From positions 1 through 35,615 of the forward strand of contig JALCCG010000221.1 in the NCBI GenBank assembly GCA_023212695.1: a DNA stretch of 35,615 nucleotides, read 5' to 3'. Below are positions 26,101 through 35,615 of this stretch, in pieces. This stretch comes from Sporisorium sorghi. Its lineage: Eukaryota; Basidiomycota; Ustilaginomycetes; Ustilaginales; Ustilaginaceae. Made by a program: the position numbers and the translations under genes. Position 1 is the first letter of the stretch. Each line of letters begins with the position of its first letter. The notes under the pieces are model-generated. The model was not told the origin of the DNA. It did not search any database and saw only the letters and a list, made by a program, of their open reading frames with translations.

Positions 26101-28152
26101 AACGTCGCCCGCCGCGTCGCTGCTGTCAGTGCCGACCTTGTTGGCGGATGCCGCTGTGTCATCGCTCTGCACAGCTGTCGTGGATGTCGCATCTGGCATT
26201 GCCTCGTCGTCGATGGCATCTGCAGCGGAAGCCTCGAGTGGCTGGGCGGAAGGAACGACCTCGTCAGTGGATGTCTCCTGAGACGCAGCATGCTGCTCGA
26301 CGTTGTCTGAGACCGTCCTGCGGCGGTACGGTCTCTGAACCGAAACGCAGAAAGCGGCTCGCTCGGCTGGTGTGCGAGCTCGATGCCACGCGGCAACTTG
26401 GTGAGCCAGATGGAACGCGACCGCCATTTTCCAACGTCGTTCCTCTCTGAAATCCGTCTGAAGCCACTTCATCTCGTCGAGCAGATGATCCCAATGCGCT
26501 TTCCGAACCACGGGGCCCTTTTGCTTCTTGGGCTGACGGAAACTCCACTCGCCCTGCGCTTTGAGCTTTTCGATTCGAGCCATGGCGCGCACGAAGCGCT
26601 GCTCGTTGAACGCCACCTTCCAGTCGCTCGTCATCAAGCACTTGTCTGCCTTTCCCACCATGCCTGCTCCGGGTGAGGCCCTTGCACGGACATACCATCG
26701 GTAGAGATCCGCTTGACCAGAGCCGGCAGGTCCGATCTTGGCAGCAGCGATGCTGGAGTAGGAGTTGACGTTGGAGTGGCTGGACATGCTCGAGATCTTT
26801 CTGCCACTTCGGTGATGAATGGCACCGCCTGAAACACCTGCTCCAGTGATGCGTCGTGTCGGGTCAGGCGGAAGCGGCCGTAACGAAGCGGCGTACGTTA
26901 CTGAGAGAGGATTAGGCGCGAGTACCTGCAAGGTCGGATGGAGGGGAGGCGCAGCGATGGTTTCCGGAACGGTTGGCACCACCATTGGCGAAGGTGGGAC
27001 GCGGAGCCCTGCCGATTGGCTTGTAGCATTACGAGCCAGGCCAGGCACTGGAGAGACGGCCCTGTCGAGCGCGCTGGAAGTCTTGGATGGCGATGATGCA
27101 CCCTTGTCAGACGACTCGACTTTGATGACGGGCGTAGCCCCTGCTGCCGCCGCCTCTTCCGTCGATGCTGTCATCTGCGCATCTGGCTTCTGAGCATCGA
27201 CATCGATCGCGGCTGCTGTCGAAGAGCCGGTGGTGCTGGGAAGAATGGGCGCAATGGGTGTGGTGGATTCGATGACAAAGCTAGGCACCTGACCAGGCTG
27301 CAGTGGAGCTACGCGAACGCCTTGGCTTTCGGCAGCAGTGATGTTGAGAGGTTTGATCTTGGCCACGCCTTCGGCAATCGCACGAGACTGAACTGCAGCC
27401 GCAGCAAGCGCGACAGCTTGGCTACGATGCAAGCTGCTCTGCTCCACCTCCTTTCTGAGATCGCGATCGCGTTGCGCTTCACCAGCTGAAGGCGCTGTTG
27501 CGCTGGTCGGAGTGGGCGGAGGCGCAACTTCTACGGGACCCGTCTTGAGCTCTTGCGAGATGAGCTCACGCAGTGCCTTTGGCTGCTCCAAGACATGATC
27601 CTTGATGGAATGTTGATTGTCGAGCGACAGATGATACTTGTCGAGAAACGTCTTGACGTGCTCCCTTGCATCGTCTTCTGCAACCTGCAAAGTCTGGCCA
27701 AGCTTCCATGGGCTACCTGCAACGTCTGGCTTGTCGAATGTCTCGGACATGAAGAGCAGCTCGCGCAGAGATTCGCGATGCGTCTTCTCCAAGTCTTTCA
27801 GCTGCTGCTGCCGTTGCTCGATAAACGCCGTCCTCAAATCATCCAGAGTGACCATGCTCGTGGATGCAAGCGCGTTCCACTCGTTGGGGTCGAGCAGAGT
27901 GGCAGAGAGCGCGACAGTGGCGGCAGCAGCGATGGACGCCGGGTGATTTGCCGTGACATGTTGCTGAGGTGCCGGCTGCTGCGGTATTGACGAGGATGCA
28001 GTCTTTAGTGCTGATGTCGGTGTTTGCGGCTGCTGCTGCTGCTGCTGCTCTGATGTGGTCGATGAAGTCGGCTGCGCTGAAGGGGACGTCGATGTCGTTG
28101 CTGCAGTAGCTGGCGCCGGTAGCGCAAGTGAAGGTACTGGATCAGTGCTCAT
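23164..28152 (-). CDS. EAF1: Eaf1/Vid21, scaffold subunit of the NuA4 histone acetyltransferase
   Basis: Platform protein of NuA4, which acetylates histones H4 and H2A. The start is the only in-frame ATG at the N-terminus (28152), giving 1662 residues; the open frame continues upstream but without an ATG. The N-terminal 500 residues are Ala/Ser/Pro/Gln-rich. The HSA domain lies at about 548-610 (HWDHLLDEMKWLQTDFREER), the region that binds Arp4 and actin. A long acidic, disordered stretch follows (about 620-900). A SANT/Myb domain sits at about 1012-1066 (FAWTPDEDNYLMTLAKQY, ending DRCKRIEQ). From about 1200 to the end the protein is dominated by Gln and Ala, with many poly-Gln runs of 5-8. 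HSA followed by SANT with no helicase domain separates Eaf1 from Swr1 and p400. No introns are evident. Confidence 0.95.
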   Translation of the reverse strand: MSTDPVPSLALPAPATAATTSTSPSAQPTSSTTSEQQQQQQPQTPTSALKTASSSIPQQPAPQQHVTANHPASIAAAATVALSATLLDPNEWNALASTSMVTLDDLRTAFIEQRQQQLKDLEKTHRESLRELLFMSETFDKPDVAGSPWKLGQTLQVAEDDAREHVKTFLDKYHLSLDNQHSIKDHVLEQPKALRELISQELKTGPVEVAPPPTPTSATAPSAGEAQRDRDLRKEVEQSSLHRSQAVALAAAAVQSRAIAEGVAKIKPLNITAAESQGVRVAPLQPGQVPSFVIESTTPIAPILPSTTGSSTAAAIDVDAQKPDAQMTASTEEAAAAGATPVIKVESSDKGASSPSKTSSALDRAVSPVPGLARNATSQSAGLRVPPSPMVVPTVPETIAAPPLHPTLQVLAPNPLSVTYAASLRPLPPDPTRRITGAGVSGGAIHHRSGRKISSMSSHSNVNSYSSIAAAKIGPAGSGQADLYRWYVRARASPGAGMVGKADKCLMTSDWKVAFNEQRFVRAMARIEKLKAQGEWSFRQPKKQKGPVVRKAHWDHLLDEMKWLQTDFREERRWKMAVAFHLAHQVAAWHRARTPAERAAFCVSVQRPYRRRTVSDNVEQHAASQETSTDEVVPSAQPLEASAADAIDDEAMPDATSTTAVQSDDTAASANKVGTDSSDAAGDVANVTMEGETEANEAVAQAVDDALETTNEAASARAEELDADGEDDDADADADDVEAATAALVSGEPAKPPKVEVVREPLAQPERMPTLVAASEPVATASSTITADPPSKNTQAADDKLAHALRSEPKDAESTLTAELPPQLLATLRAPIFSTSVTTTVVSPAALLESLDPEAAAALLGIEVSDLSNAADLLNPGSLSFSKMFPELPLYAGVSVPDSSSKSDRRWDEGSLNQPPRLTHVTKLLDSRPLLVSTLEPSKNQANGRWLPDSDWIVAAEQSDPLRGVTDGSDAGLPPMPGSLLFARKSNRAPKESSGPASSIPAEIGQPDVRAAMFAWTPDEDNYLMTLAKQYNNNWPLVADLFNSTRLNTTTDKREPWDCYDRCKRIEQAAAEGKPPPGPPQLPVTAADTDKDGKKGDGKDGDASSSKRDKLAKKLGSKYDGSKRKLRRSNLMEVMRKSAKRREASKQAQQTQQTQQTKKVNLNTHETHAQIKAGPAITPQSLSALKTERDQAALRQYYEQQRAQLAYQQQQQQQQRLLAQQAQAQRMAQQQQGAGATPGQAGAQTTQAGKPAVATSAAGANGAANLSLPPGSTPASQPGAGVQQKAGAGQLPNQQVAPQQQQPQQQTAQMQQPQQQQPAQQQQQQQVQAQLQSQLQASQAAQMQNLYAQIQQQQRQQQQNQQLGQAAGMGQVRPAVGPLTQQQLATLTPQQQQQYHAQLAAATAAAQQQQLRNQMAAVAAAQQQGGQAGAGGLPFNMPNAQAAQFQLMQQQGQQGQNGMQAGQARPPHMQSAQAQAQAAALQLYQQQQQQRQAAQVQAQAQMRPPQTAQQQQQFVRPANNGQRPPPVPTAAGQKAGAQQAARPPTPTGAGASSPGMPATVQALQQQLAISLATSNLSPEQINGLAIQLYKQAQQQQQQQAGAGGQSPVNQARSVGGAQAAGARPPQQILNQAIQALAAQNQKSQGGAKAGAGQARPPTPRPS

Positions 28153-28848
28153 GTTGAAGAACACGCTCGCAGAGCCGACCAAGAGGCAAGAGCCGCCGCC
28201 CTGGTATGCTGGATGGAGGTGGTTGATCGAATGCTTCCAACAGACGCGCGGCTGTAAAGAGCGAGCAAGCGTGACTCGCAAGAAGGATGCCGAGGATGCA
28301 GCTGCTGTAGCAACGCCAAGTGCCGACGAGAGTCGAAGTGAGTGGGAATCGAGATGGTGATGGTAGTTGAGATGGAGAGATGTCAAACCGCTTGCATTCA
28401 GAATTGAGCAATCGCAACCGCGTTTTTAAATTCTCGCCCGAGAGAAGAACCCTTTTTTCTCCTTTTCTTTTTCTTTTTTTCTTCCCTTTTTTTTTTTTTC
28501 AGACGTTGGAATCGCGCGTCTCTCTGGCCTGGAACCGCGAGTCGCGCCTCGAGCTTCAACGCTGAATGCGACTCCGCCATTTGCTCAACATTGCAAACAA
28601 ACAAGCACGAAGCTCTCTCTCAACGTACTCAACGTACTCAACGACCCGAAGCCCCTTGAGAACACACTGCTGTTGACGTTTGACGAAATCATATCGTGGA
28701 TTGCTTGCAGAAACGAACGATTGCGAGAGTGTTCTTCATACAGTACAGATTTGACACATGTGCGACAGATTGGTGGTTGCGATACAAGTTTTCTTTTTGA
28801 GACGGAGCACTGTCGAATCTTGGGCCTCGACTGCCACTGAGAATCATC
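28153..28848. promoter_or_regulatory. EAF1 promoter/leader and WOPR-gene 3' flank
   Basis: 696 bp between two minus-strand genes. A striking pyrimidine tract (28451-28500) ends TTTTCAG on the plus strand, resembling a splice acceptor, but no plus-strand gene is there. A 9-bp CAACGTACT repeat lies at 28621-28645. No gene is seen. Confidence 0.6.
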
Positions 28849-31543
28849 TCATGGAGCGGGCCTGGTCAACATGACCTTCTCCAATCCAGAATCTTCAGCT
28901 GCGCTGACATCGGCTGCCTCGTTGCGGAAGTTGTGCTGGTAGCCTTGGTCATGCGATGTTCCCGGTCGCGATGAAAAGCCCTGGTTGGCGTCCATCGTGC
29001 CACCGCCCTCCGCTGCTGCTGGCGTCGTCGACGACCAGCCCTGCTCGTTCTGAGCTGGCGCATTCCCCGACTCTTGTGCACCATAGGCGAGAACAGTCCG
29101 ACCGAAAGCGTTCTGTTCCAGCTGCACGCCGTCGTGTTGGGCCGCAGCGTGTGGCGCTTGCTGGGCGTAGATAGACTGCTGCCCTTCCACTGCGCTTGAA
29201 GGTCGGCCGTAAGCGTCGAAGCCAGAAGCGTCGCTGGTGGACAACTGTTGATGCTGCTGCTGCTGTTGTTGATGTTGTTGCTGTTGCGATCGCTGGTAAG
29301 GGCTCGCAGGATCCGAGTGAACTCGCAGAGCTTCCAGCGCCCCTGTCTTGACCACGTCGGCCGCGTCCAGGTCGCCAGCATATCCACCTTCTCCAGCGCG
29401 CGAGATGGGTCGCGACGAATACGTTGCGTCCTCAAGACGTGTCGCCGTGGGCGCATGTACGCCGTCCATCACCTCTTCGATGCGTCCCTGTGCGTGCGCC
29501 ATGTTGCTGCCGCCAAGGTAGGAGTGGCGGCTGTCATGCGAGGAGCTTGTGTTGGGCGGAGACCCTGCCAGGCGCGCATAGACAGGCGCGCCAAAACTCG
29601 ACTGGCTCTGGATGGGCATCGTGAATCCTTGGCTAGTGGCTGGCGGTTGCTGGAGGTTGTGCAAGAAGGAGCCCGAATGACTCGGCTGGTTCGAGTCCCA
29701 GCTGCCTCGCGTCAGGCGCGAGGAAAAGTGGAAGGGATCGGCTTGCTCCTGCTTCATGCCGCCAAAGTGCTCTGATCTGCCGTGAAGAAAGTCGGTCGAG
29801 TAGCCGGCATTGCTGCGACCAGGCTGGCTGGGCACCACAGGCATCATCGACCCGGACTGAAATGGCTGCTGCTGCTGAAAGGACGCATGCTGGTCGATGT
29901 GCTGCATGGACGGATGCTGCTGGTCCATGTGGGGCGCGTGTGGATCACCATTTGCGCCGCTTGCTTGACCGGCGTGTCCCATGTCAAAGAATCCTCCGTC
30001 CTGCTGCCGCTGCAGCGCAAATGCTCCGGCTCCATGGTCTGGAGAGTAGGCCGACGCCGCATCTAATTCTCCGTAGCTGCGCGCTCCGCCATGAAAGGGT
30101 CGGCGTCCGGATGGCGAGATGGCTCCGTTGTCCGGGACACCCATGCTAGAGTAGAGCTGGTGTGCCGGCATGCTATGTCCCAATGGAGCAGCTTGCTGAT
30201 AGGGCTCGTACCTGGAGTTTGCGCGCCTTCGCGGAGCGTCGGAAGATCGGCGACTGCGGTAAGGCGAAGAAGAAGGGGGCAAAATCGCCGACGCGGGAAG
30301 CATGCCGTCACCTCCGATCTGGTGCGGATATCGATGGTTGTGCAGCTCGACGTGCGAAGGATCCGAAGGCAAGCCGGGCGAGTAGATGGACAGCGAGCGA
30401 CTGGCAGCCCTTCCTAGTGCGTCATGACGTGCCTCGGACGACGAGAAGCTCTCGTTGCCACTGCTAACGTGGCCCGATGCGCGCATCGCATTGTCGGTCG
30501 ACTCGCCGACGTAGCGAGGCACGCCGTCAGGACCGAACTCGACGACCGGAGGATAACGGAAGTTGCTCTTGTTCAGGAACATGGGCGAGATCGAGAGAGA
30601 AGCGATCTCGGGCAAGCTTGAAGGAGTGGCGAGTCGACTGTTATGCACGTCGTCAATCTTGTAGTACGAGATGAGATGCTGAGTGGAGCCTTCCACTTGG
30701 ATCGAGATGGTCTTCTTGCAGAGTCCATCACGTACAAATGGATAGCTGCTGGTCAAGCTGCCGACGATGGTCCTGTCGAGTTCCGCTTCGCGCTTGATCG
30801 CTGACGATGAGCCTGCATGACTATCGATCATCCCTACCAGACCAGCAGCTTGCGGGTGCGACTGGGTGTGAGATGGTTGCTGTGGATGCGTTTGGTGGCC
30901 AAAGAAGCCATCCTGGTCGGCATAGACGGCATTCGAAGACGATGCGACACCGTCCAGCGGGTGGTAGGAATTGGGCTCCTGCTTGTAGTGCGTCATCTGA
31001 CCATCAGAAGACTCCATCGCATTGGGCATGAGCGTCAGAGGCACGGAGCGGACATTGCTGTGAACAGCTGAGCTGCTGCTGCCGCCACTGCTGTTGAGAG
31101 GAACGCCAGCCATGCTGTAGCTCGAGTGCGAGGTGGCAAAGGCTGGCTGATCTGGAGCCGGCTTTGGATCCTTCTTCTCTACTTCTCGATACACGAGGAA
31201 GTTGTTCAAGATGCGGCTCGGACTCCAGATCATACCGTCTGTCCACCTCTTGATGCTGGACTCGACCTCATCGAACACGAAGATGGTGCCGCTTGTGATT
31301 TGCTTGCGCTCATCGTCACGAAGACGACGAGTGATCTTGGGCAGCATACCGCGGCGGACCGCTTCGAAGATGAGAAGCGCATCTCGCGTGGAGTGCCTGT
31401 TGAAGATAGACAGGAGAAGCGTAAGAATTGCGAGTCAGCAATCATCGCGCCGGTGGAGTGCGAACGAGCCAACAGAGTCGGAGAGCGGCGAGATGGATGA
31501 CTTACACGTAGCCTTGGAAGGTAGCAGCCTGATGTGAACCCAT
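28849..31543 (-). CDS. WOPR-family transcriptional regulator (Wor1/Ryp1/Ros1 type), two exons
   Basis: WOPR proteins are fungal DNA-binding master regulators of morphology, spore formation and virulence; Ros1 of Ustilago maydis drives sporogenesis. Coding exons are 31543-31506 and 31396-28849 on the minus strand, giving 861 residues. Exon 1 encodes only MGSHQAATFQGY plus two bases of a Val codon; splicing joins it to HSTRDALLIFEAVRRGMLPK, restoring the normal start of the domain. WOPRa spans about 8-85, including FDEVESSIKRWTDGMIWSPS and LVYRE. WOPRb spans about 225-310, with CKKTISIQVEGSTQHLISYY. The two halves are separated by a disordered insert, and the C-terminal 550 residues are Ser/Gln/His/Pro-rich, as in other WOPR proteins. 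I cannot assign it firmly to the Ros1, Wor1 or Pac2 branch; the RWTDG-WSPSR-FLVYRE block looks nearer the Wor1/Gti1 type. Confidence 0.92.
31397..31505 (-). other. Intron of the WOPR gene (109 nt)
   Basis: The donor GTAAGTCATC starts at 31505 and the acceptor CTTCAACAG ends at 31397 on the minus strand. Splicing joins GT to G, completing a Val codon inside the conserved GYV-x-STRDAL motif of the domain. Confidence 0.92.
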
Positions 31544-32158
31544 CTTTGGTCTTGCTTTGCTGAGAACGGTGGTGTTATAGTCAACAGCAGAGATGTGCGA
31601 TACGTGTCGGATGGAGACGAAGGGGAAGACGCGGCGGGTGCAGTGGAGAAAGGCTGGCTAGATATGTAAGCTGCGTGCGATGCAAAGGTCGAGTGCAACT
31701 GAGCCGCAGAGAAAGTGTCGTCGTTCTTGTCGATGTGAGAAGCCCGTTTTAGATTCGAAGAAGACTGCAGTGCGTGGTCAAGAACGGCGGGCGATGTCTG
31801 AGACGAGGAGGCCAGAGCGTTGCGATCTTCTCACACCGCCGGTCAACCGATGTATCGAGGTCGAACGAGAACTTTGTGCAGGATAAACTCGGAGGTGCAA
31901 TGATCTGGCAGAGAAGCCGACGGAGCAGGTGTGCTAGCGTAAGATGGCTGATCGATTTGTGACGAGACGGTGGCAGGGAGGGAAGCCAGGTGGTGGGACC
32001 ACCAGATCGAGGAAGAACGGCAGAAAAGGAGGAGAATCACGGCTGAGCGGGGCTTGGCGAGTCGTGTACCGCTGGCTTGGATCTATCTCCGAAACAGTTG
32101 ACGCAAAGATGCTGGGTTTGAATACCGAGTATCGCTTCGAGTGACGAGGAGCCGGCCC

Positions 32159-32202
<44 letters not shown>
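32159..32202. repeat. (AG)n microsatellite
   Basis: About 22 AG units with one extra A near 32180. It lies about 0.6 kb upstream of the WOPR start codon. Confidence 0.95.
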
Positions 32203-32412
32203 GCAAGCGCACAATTTGCGCACTGAGCTTCGATCAAGGTTTCGCCCGACCTTTGGGGGAGCAGAGTGAGCGCAACGTGTCTCGTGTGATTTGCAACCGC
32301 GTACGGATAGAGTCAAAGTTGCCGGCGACTAACTCAAACTCAGCCACAAGGTGGTGAGGCTGGTCGTCGTCGTCGCAAAGAATCGAGAGCTCGTGACGCA
32401 GCTCGTACAGCC

Positions 32413-32440
32413 GACTGACTGACTGACTGACTGACTGACT
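32413..32440. repeat. (GACT)7 microsatellite
   Basis: Seven perfect GACT units. Confidence 0.95.
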
Positions 32441-35313
32441 GCCAGCTAGCCAGCCAATGCCGAGAAGCCACCTGGGCGGAAACGCCAAGGAATGGGCGGA
32501 GAGACGATTTCGGCGAGCTCGGCGTTGATCCTGGACGACGAACGCAGTGCTGGCAACCCTGTTTTTTTTCCCACGCTGCTCTTGTCGATGCTCGGAGCGA
32601 CGCACAATCGAGAGCACGCACGCACGCACGTCGGGTGACGATGTTGACGCCGAGTGCGCAAGCGTCTTGAAGGTCGACGGACTTCGGCGAGAGTGACCGT
32701 GTGCGGTGGAGATATCGGAGCAAGAGTGTCCGAACAGCGCGGCGCAACGCAACGCGTCGAGGCAGTAGGGCACTGTGGTGCGCTTGGCCGAAGAGACTGT
32801 ACCGGTTCACAAAGCATGCATGGGCTGCAGCTTTTTTTTCGACGTTGTGTGGATATGAAGCGATTCTTGGACACTCGACGTCGAGTCGAAGCCAATCTTT
32901 CTCGGCAAGGGTCGGGCTTGATCAGATTTTTTCCTGCCCAGTGCGTGTCCGAGGAGGGTTTGATCGCCGTAGCTGGGCGCTAGAAGGGCAACGTCGTATG
33001 GCCTACACCGCACTCTATTGCGACGTCCGAGGAAAGGGAAAGCGTTTCGGTGGAGACGCGAGTCGAGCCAGAGGTTGGCTTTGCAGACAGGCAGGCAGGC
33101 GAGAATGCGATTCGAGCCGTGCGCTTTTCGTTTTCCGCAGGTGTAGAACCAGTGCAGCAGCGATACGGCAGCGCAACGCAATCGATTCGCCTTAGCCAAC
33201 GTGCGCTTACGATTGGCTGGCCCTCTGCGAGGCGCAGGGAGAGAGAGCAGGTGGCGAAACGATGTTGGAGCTTAACCTTTGTGGGTGGGATTGTGCAGGA
33301 TTGAGTTGCGTGCGTACGAGCAGCGCCGGGTGGCTCGCAGCGTCGATTGTGGCAACAAGCTCCAGCGCACCAAGTGGTGCGAGCCAAGGACGAAGAGAAC
33401 GGCAAAAAGTTAAGGTTGGCAAAGCGGCCTAACCTTGTTGGACGAAATGAGGTTGAACTTCTTGGGCCAGAAAAAACGGTTCTGGACGCGAAGCCGTCGG
33501 ATTGGAACGTGCGGAGCGAATGGTTTTGGCGATGGCGAGATTAGACGATTGTCGGTGTTGCTGCAGCTCTTTCGGCAGCAGCGAATGAAATGAAGGCGAC
33601 GAGAAAAGGTTCCAGCGTCAACGGCTTTGAGGTGGAGTGCAGCTCGAGCTGCAGAGATGCGCTACGGATGATCGGTTCCAGCAACCAATGACGAGCGAAT
33701 CAAAAGCCTCAACCAACCCACTTTCGGACCTTGATGAAAGAAGGGAAAGATAGAGAGAGGGAGACAGAAGATCCAATGAATCGAGTATGCGGGGGCCGAT
33801 TGGTGATTTGCGAGCCGTCTCGTCGTTCGATAGGGATAAGACAAGGTGGTGCAGACGGGCAGCCAAAGAAGAACTGCAGATACAGCCAAAATGAGGAGCG
33901 CTTTGCGTCGAGGCAAGACCTGAAGTGCGTGCGTGCGTTCGTGCGTGCGTGCTGTACTGCGATACAAGGCTTGACGTTGGAAATGCGTCTGCTTCTGCTT
34001 CTGCTTTTGCCAAGGCGGCTGACGAGGATGAAGGCCGAAGGAGGAAGATGAAACACTGTCAGCACGAACAAGCTCTTTGTTCTTTTGCGTCGGATGCAGC
34101 GACGGCAATTGACTCGACTCGGCTGGCCCGGGTGACTGTCGCTCCCATTTGAACCAACAGTCGCTTTCGTCGCTGACGCCAACGGCTGCTCGACCCAGTC
34201 TGCTGTCGACGGAAGGGCCGCTGCGATGAGACGGATATGCCGCAACTGTGGCTCTCTCTTGCTCTCCGCTGACTGAAGAGATGCCATCTGCTCGAAGTGG
34301 CCGACCAATATGCTGATGAGAGCCAGAGCGACGCAGCAGAGTGGACACAGCGTCCCATCAGCGCTGTCGTGTGCCGAGAATGCTGTCTGCTATTGACTTA
34401 CGAGAGCGCGAGCAATTGAGTTTGCACGATGACGAATCGGACCGTGTGCGGAGCGTCTCCAAGGCGGAAGAGGAGGTGCTTCGATGCGAGCACTTTGGTG
34501 TGCGAGTAGCAGCAGCAATCGAGGCCTTGACTAGAACCAAAGCTTTGAGAGAAGAAGAGACGAGGCACGACTATGCTGGACCTTTGCGCGTGCGCCGGGA
34601 GTTCGGTATGGACTGGCAAAGACGAGGGAGAGCTTGATGCAAAGTGTGTGAGGCGACCATGGAGACGGCTAGAGCTGGCGAGAAGGTTGGTTTGGCATAG
34701 GCACAGGACGTGGCCGGTGTTTGTGGGGCAGTGGGAGCGGCAGTATAACAGTCGAAGCTCGATGCACGATCAAATGAAGCTTCGAGATGCCCTTGCAGAG
34801 TGGCGCGCGAGTGTTTGCTGGAGTTGACGTGCTTGGGAAAACAGCAAACGCGGTTTGAAGCTCGACAGATGATGTCAATCACCAAAAGGGGGTTTGGTGG
34901 GAGAGACTGTGATGAAGAACAACGCAGTGTTGTCGCCAAGGTGGTGGTGACCGTAAGCTGGTGAGATGGATCGACGGCGTCCAAGCAAGCTTGCTGCCGG
35001 CAAGTCGTTATAGAAAGTAGAAAGCGAGATTGCGTGACTGCAAGACAACACGGGCGAAAGGAGAGAGCGGCCGAAGCAAGTCAAGACGGCAAGCGAGAGG
35101 AAGACATCAACGGCGACGAGACGCCCTGCATCCCAGAGCGGAGGGAGAGAGAAGAGCGAGAGAGCGAGAGTAGTAAGAAGCAAGTCTCGACCCTGACGAG
35201 AGCAGAGACCCAGAAGAATACCGAGAGATCATGCGAGTCCAATCAAGAGCGGAATTCGGCTTGAAACGCGCCTAGAACGATTAAGCCTCCGATACGGATG
35301 GATGCAGGTGGCG

Positions 35314-35388
35314 AGCAGCAGCATCGGCAGCAGCATCGGCAGCAGCATCGGCAGCAGCATTGGCAGCAGCATTGGCAGCAGCATCAGC
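35314..35388. repeat. 12-bp repeat, GCAGCAGCATYG units
   Basis: About six head-to-tail copies of a 12-bp unit, three or so with ATCG followed by copies with ATTG. A plus-strand frame from an ATG near 35302 would read (SSIG)n and then run into the poly-G tract, so it is probably not a real gene. Confidence 0.9.
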
Positions 35389-35508
35389 TACTGTCAGAAA
35401 CAACAACAGCTTAATGCCGCCGATGAAACAAAGCACCGACATGCGAGACTCCGGCGAAAGAACCGCTTTTGGTGTGGCAGACTGAGCAGAGGCGGCGGCG
35501 GTGGGGGA

Positions 35509-35531
35509 GGGGGGGGGGGGGGGGGGGGGGG
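35509..35531. repeat. G23 tract near right contig edge
   Basis: Twenty-three consecutive G residues, preceded by a GGC/GGT-rich stretch. The last 84 bases after it are rich in short homopolymers and may be low-quality sequence. Confidence 0.9.
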
Positions 35532-35615
35532 CAAGCCCGATCCTTGGGTTTTAGTACACCCCGAACGGCGCCAATGTGGTGAGGGGGGAGAAAAAACCAA
35601 AAAAGCGCGCCCCCG

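Larger units (their letters stand above)
31544..35615. other. 4-kb gene-free upstream region of the WOPR gene
   Basis: No frame here gives a recognisable protein; the longest are overlapping low-complexity translations on both strands, several without an ATG. The region is dense in microsatellites and short motifs. Features include (GA)n, (GACT)7, ACGC/GTGC runs near 32619 and 33935-33950, three AACCTT cores near 33274-33436, and a strong donor-like GTAAGTC on the minus strand at 34401. The most economical reading is a long promoter and/or spliced 5' leader for the WOPR gene. Long upstream regions are known for WOR1 in Candida. Any further gene lies beyond the contig edge. Confidence 0.5.

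Noticed and set aside
28451..28503. Pyrimidine tract plus TTTTCAG as a plus-strand splice acceptor
   Set aside because: No plus-strand exon follows; downstream frames are short and the flanking genes are both on the minus strand.
32654..34348. Several 100-230 residue frames upstream of the WOPR gene
   Set aside because: They overlap in conflicting frames, are Ser/Arg-rich shadows of microsatellites, several lack an ATG, and none shows a domain.

Overview
The window looks like one complete draft contig from a basidiomycete yeast or smut fungus, most likely a member of the Ustilaginomycetes (Ustilago, Sporisorium or Moesziomyces relatives). The clues are long, mostly intronless genes, GTAAGT-type introns in the two genes that have them, strong C or G preference at third codon positions, and the gene families present (a CSL transcription factor and a WOPR regulator beside ordinary fungal housekeeping genes). 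Both ends run into poly-G, so the contig edges are probably assembly breaks and not chromosome ends. The species call is inference; no ribosomal or barcode sequence is present.

Left third (1-12.1 kb): a SUMO gene with one intron (352-783, minus) is divergent from a large CSL (Su(H)/RBP-J type) transcription factor (1675-4968, plus). A secreted laccase-like multicopper oxidase with a striking His/Asp/Glu-rich segment follows (5366-7576, minus), with about 2.6 kb of gene-free upstream DNA. Proteasome beta-7 (10160-10960, minus) and the U2 snRNP splicing factor SF3A2/Prp11 (11391-12104, plus) then share a 430-bp divergent promoter.

Middle (12.3-21.0 kb): three minus-strand genes in a row. They are a very long Fig4-type SAC phosphoinositide phosphatase, an Ngl2-like (CCR4/nocturnin superfamily) RNA nuclease with a possible mitochondrial N-terminal extension, and an unrecognised, probably mitochondrial protein ending in four near-identical 52-residue repeats.

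21.0-23.2 kb holds no convincing protein gene but carries two essential structural RNA genes, read here from sequence motifs: U6 spliceosomal snRNA (21293-21428, minus) and RNase MRP RNA (about 21801-22075, plus). They are divergent across a 372-bp spacer with a 33-nt A tract. Just 3' of MRP lies a further stem-closed element ending in TTTTT (22107-22196) that no known family explains. This cluster is the most interesting part of the window.

Right third (23.2-35.6 kb): the NuA4 scaffold Eaf1/Vid21 (HSA plus SANT, long Gln-rich tail) and a WOPR-family regulator (Wor1/Ryp1/Ros1 type) with a 12-codon first exon, both on the minus strand. Upstream of the WOPR gene are about 4 kb with microsatellites and no credible gene, suggesting a long regulatory region or leader. 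The genes do not form a single pathway, but several touch RNA processing (U6, SF3A2, MRP RNA, Ngl2) and transcription or chromatin control (CSL, Eaf1, WOPR, SUMO).
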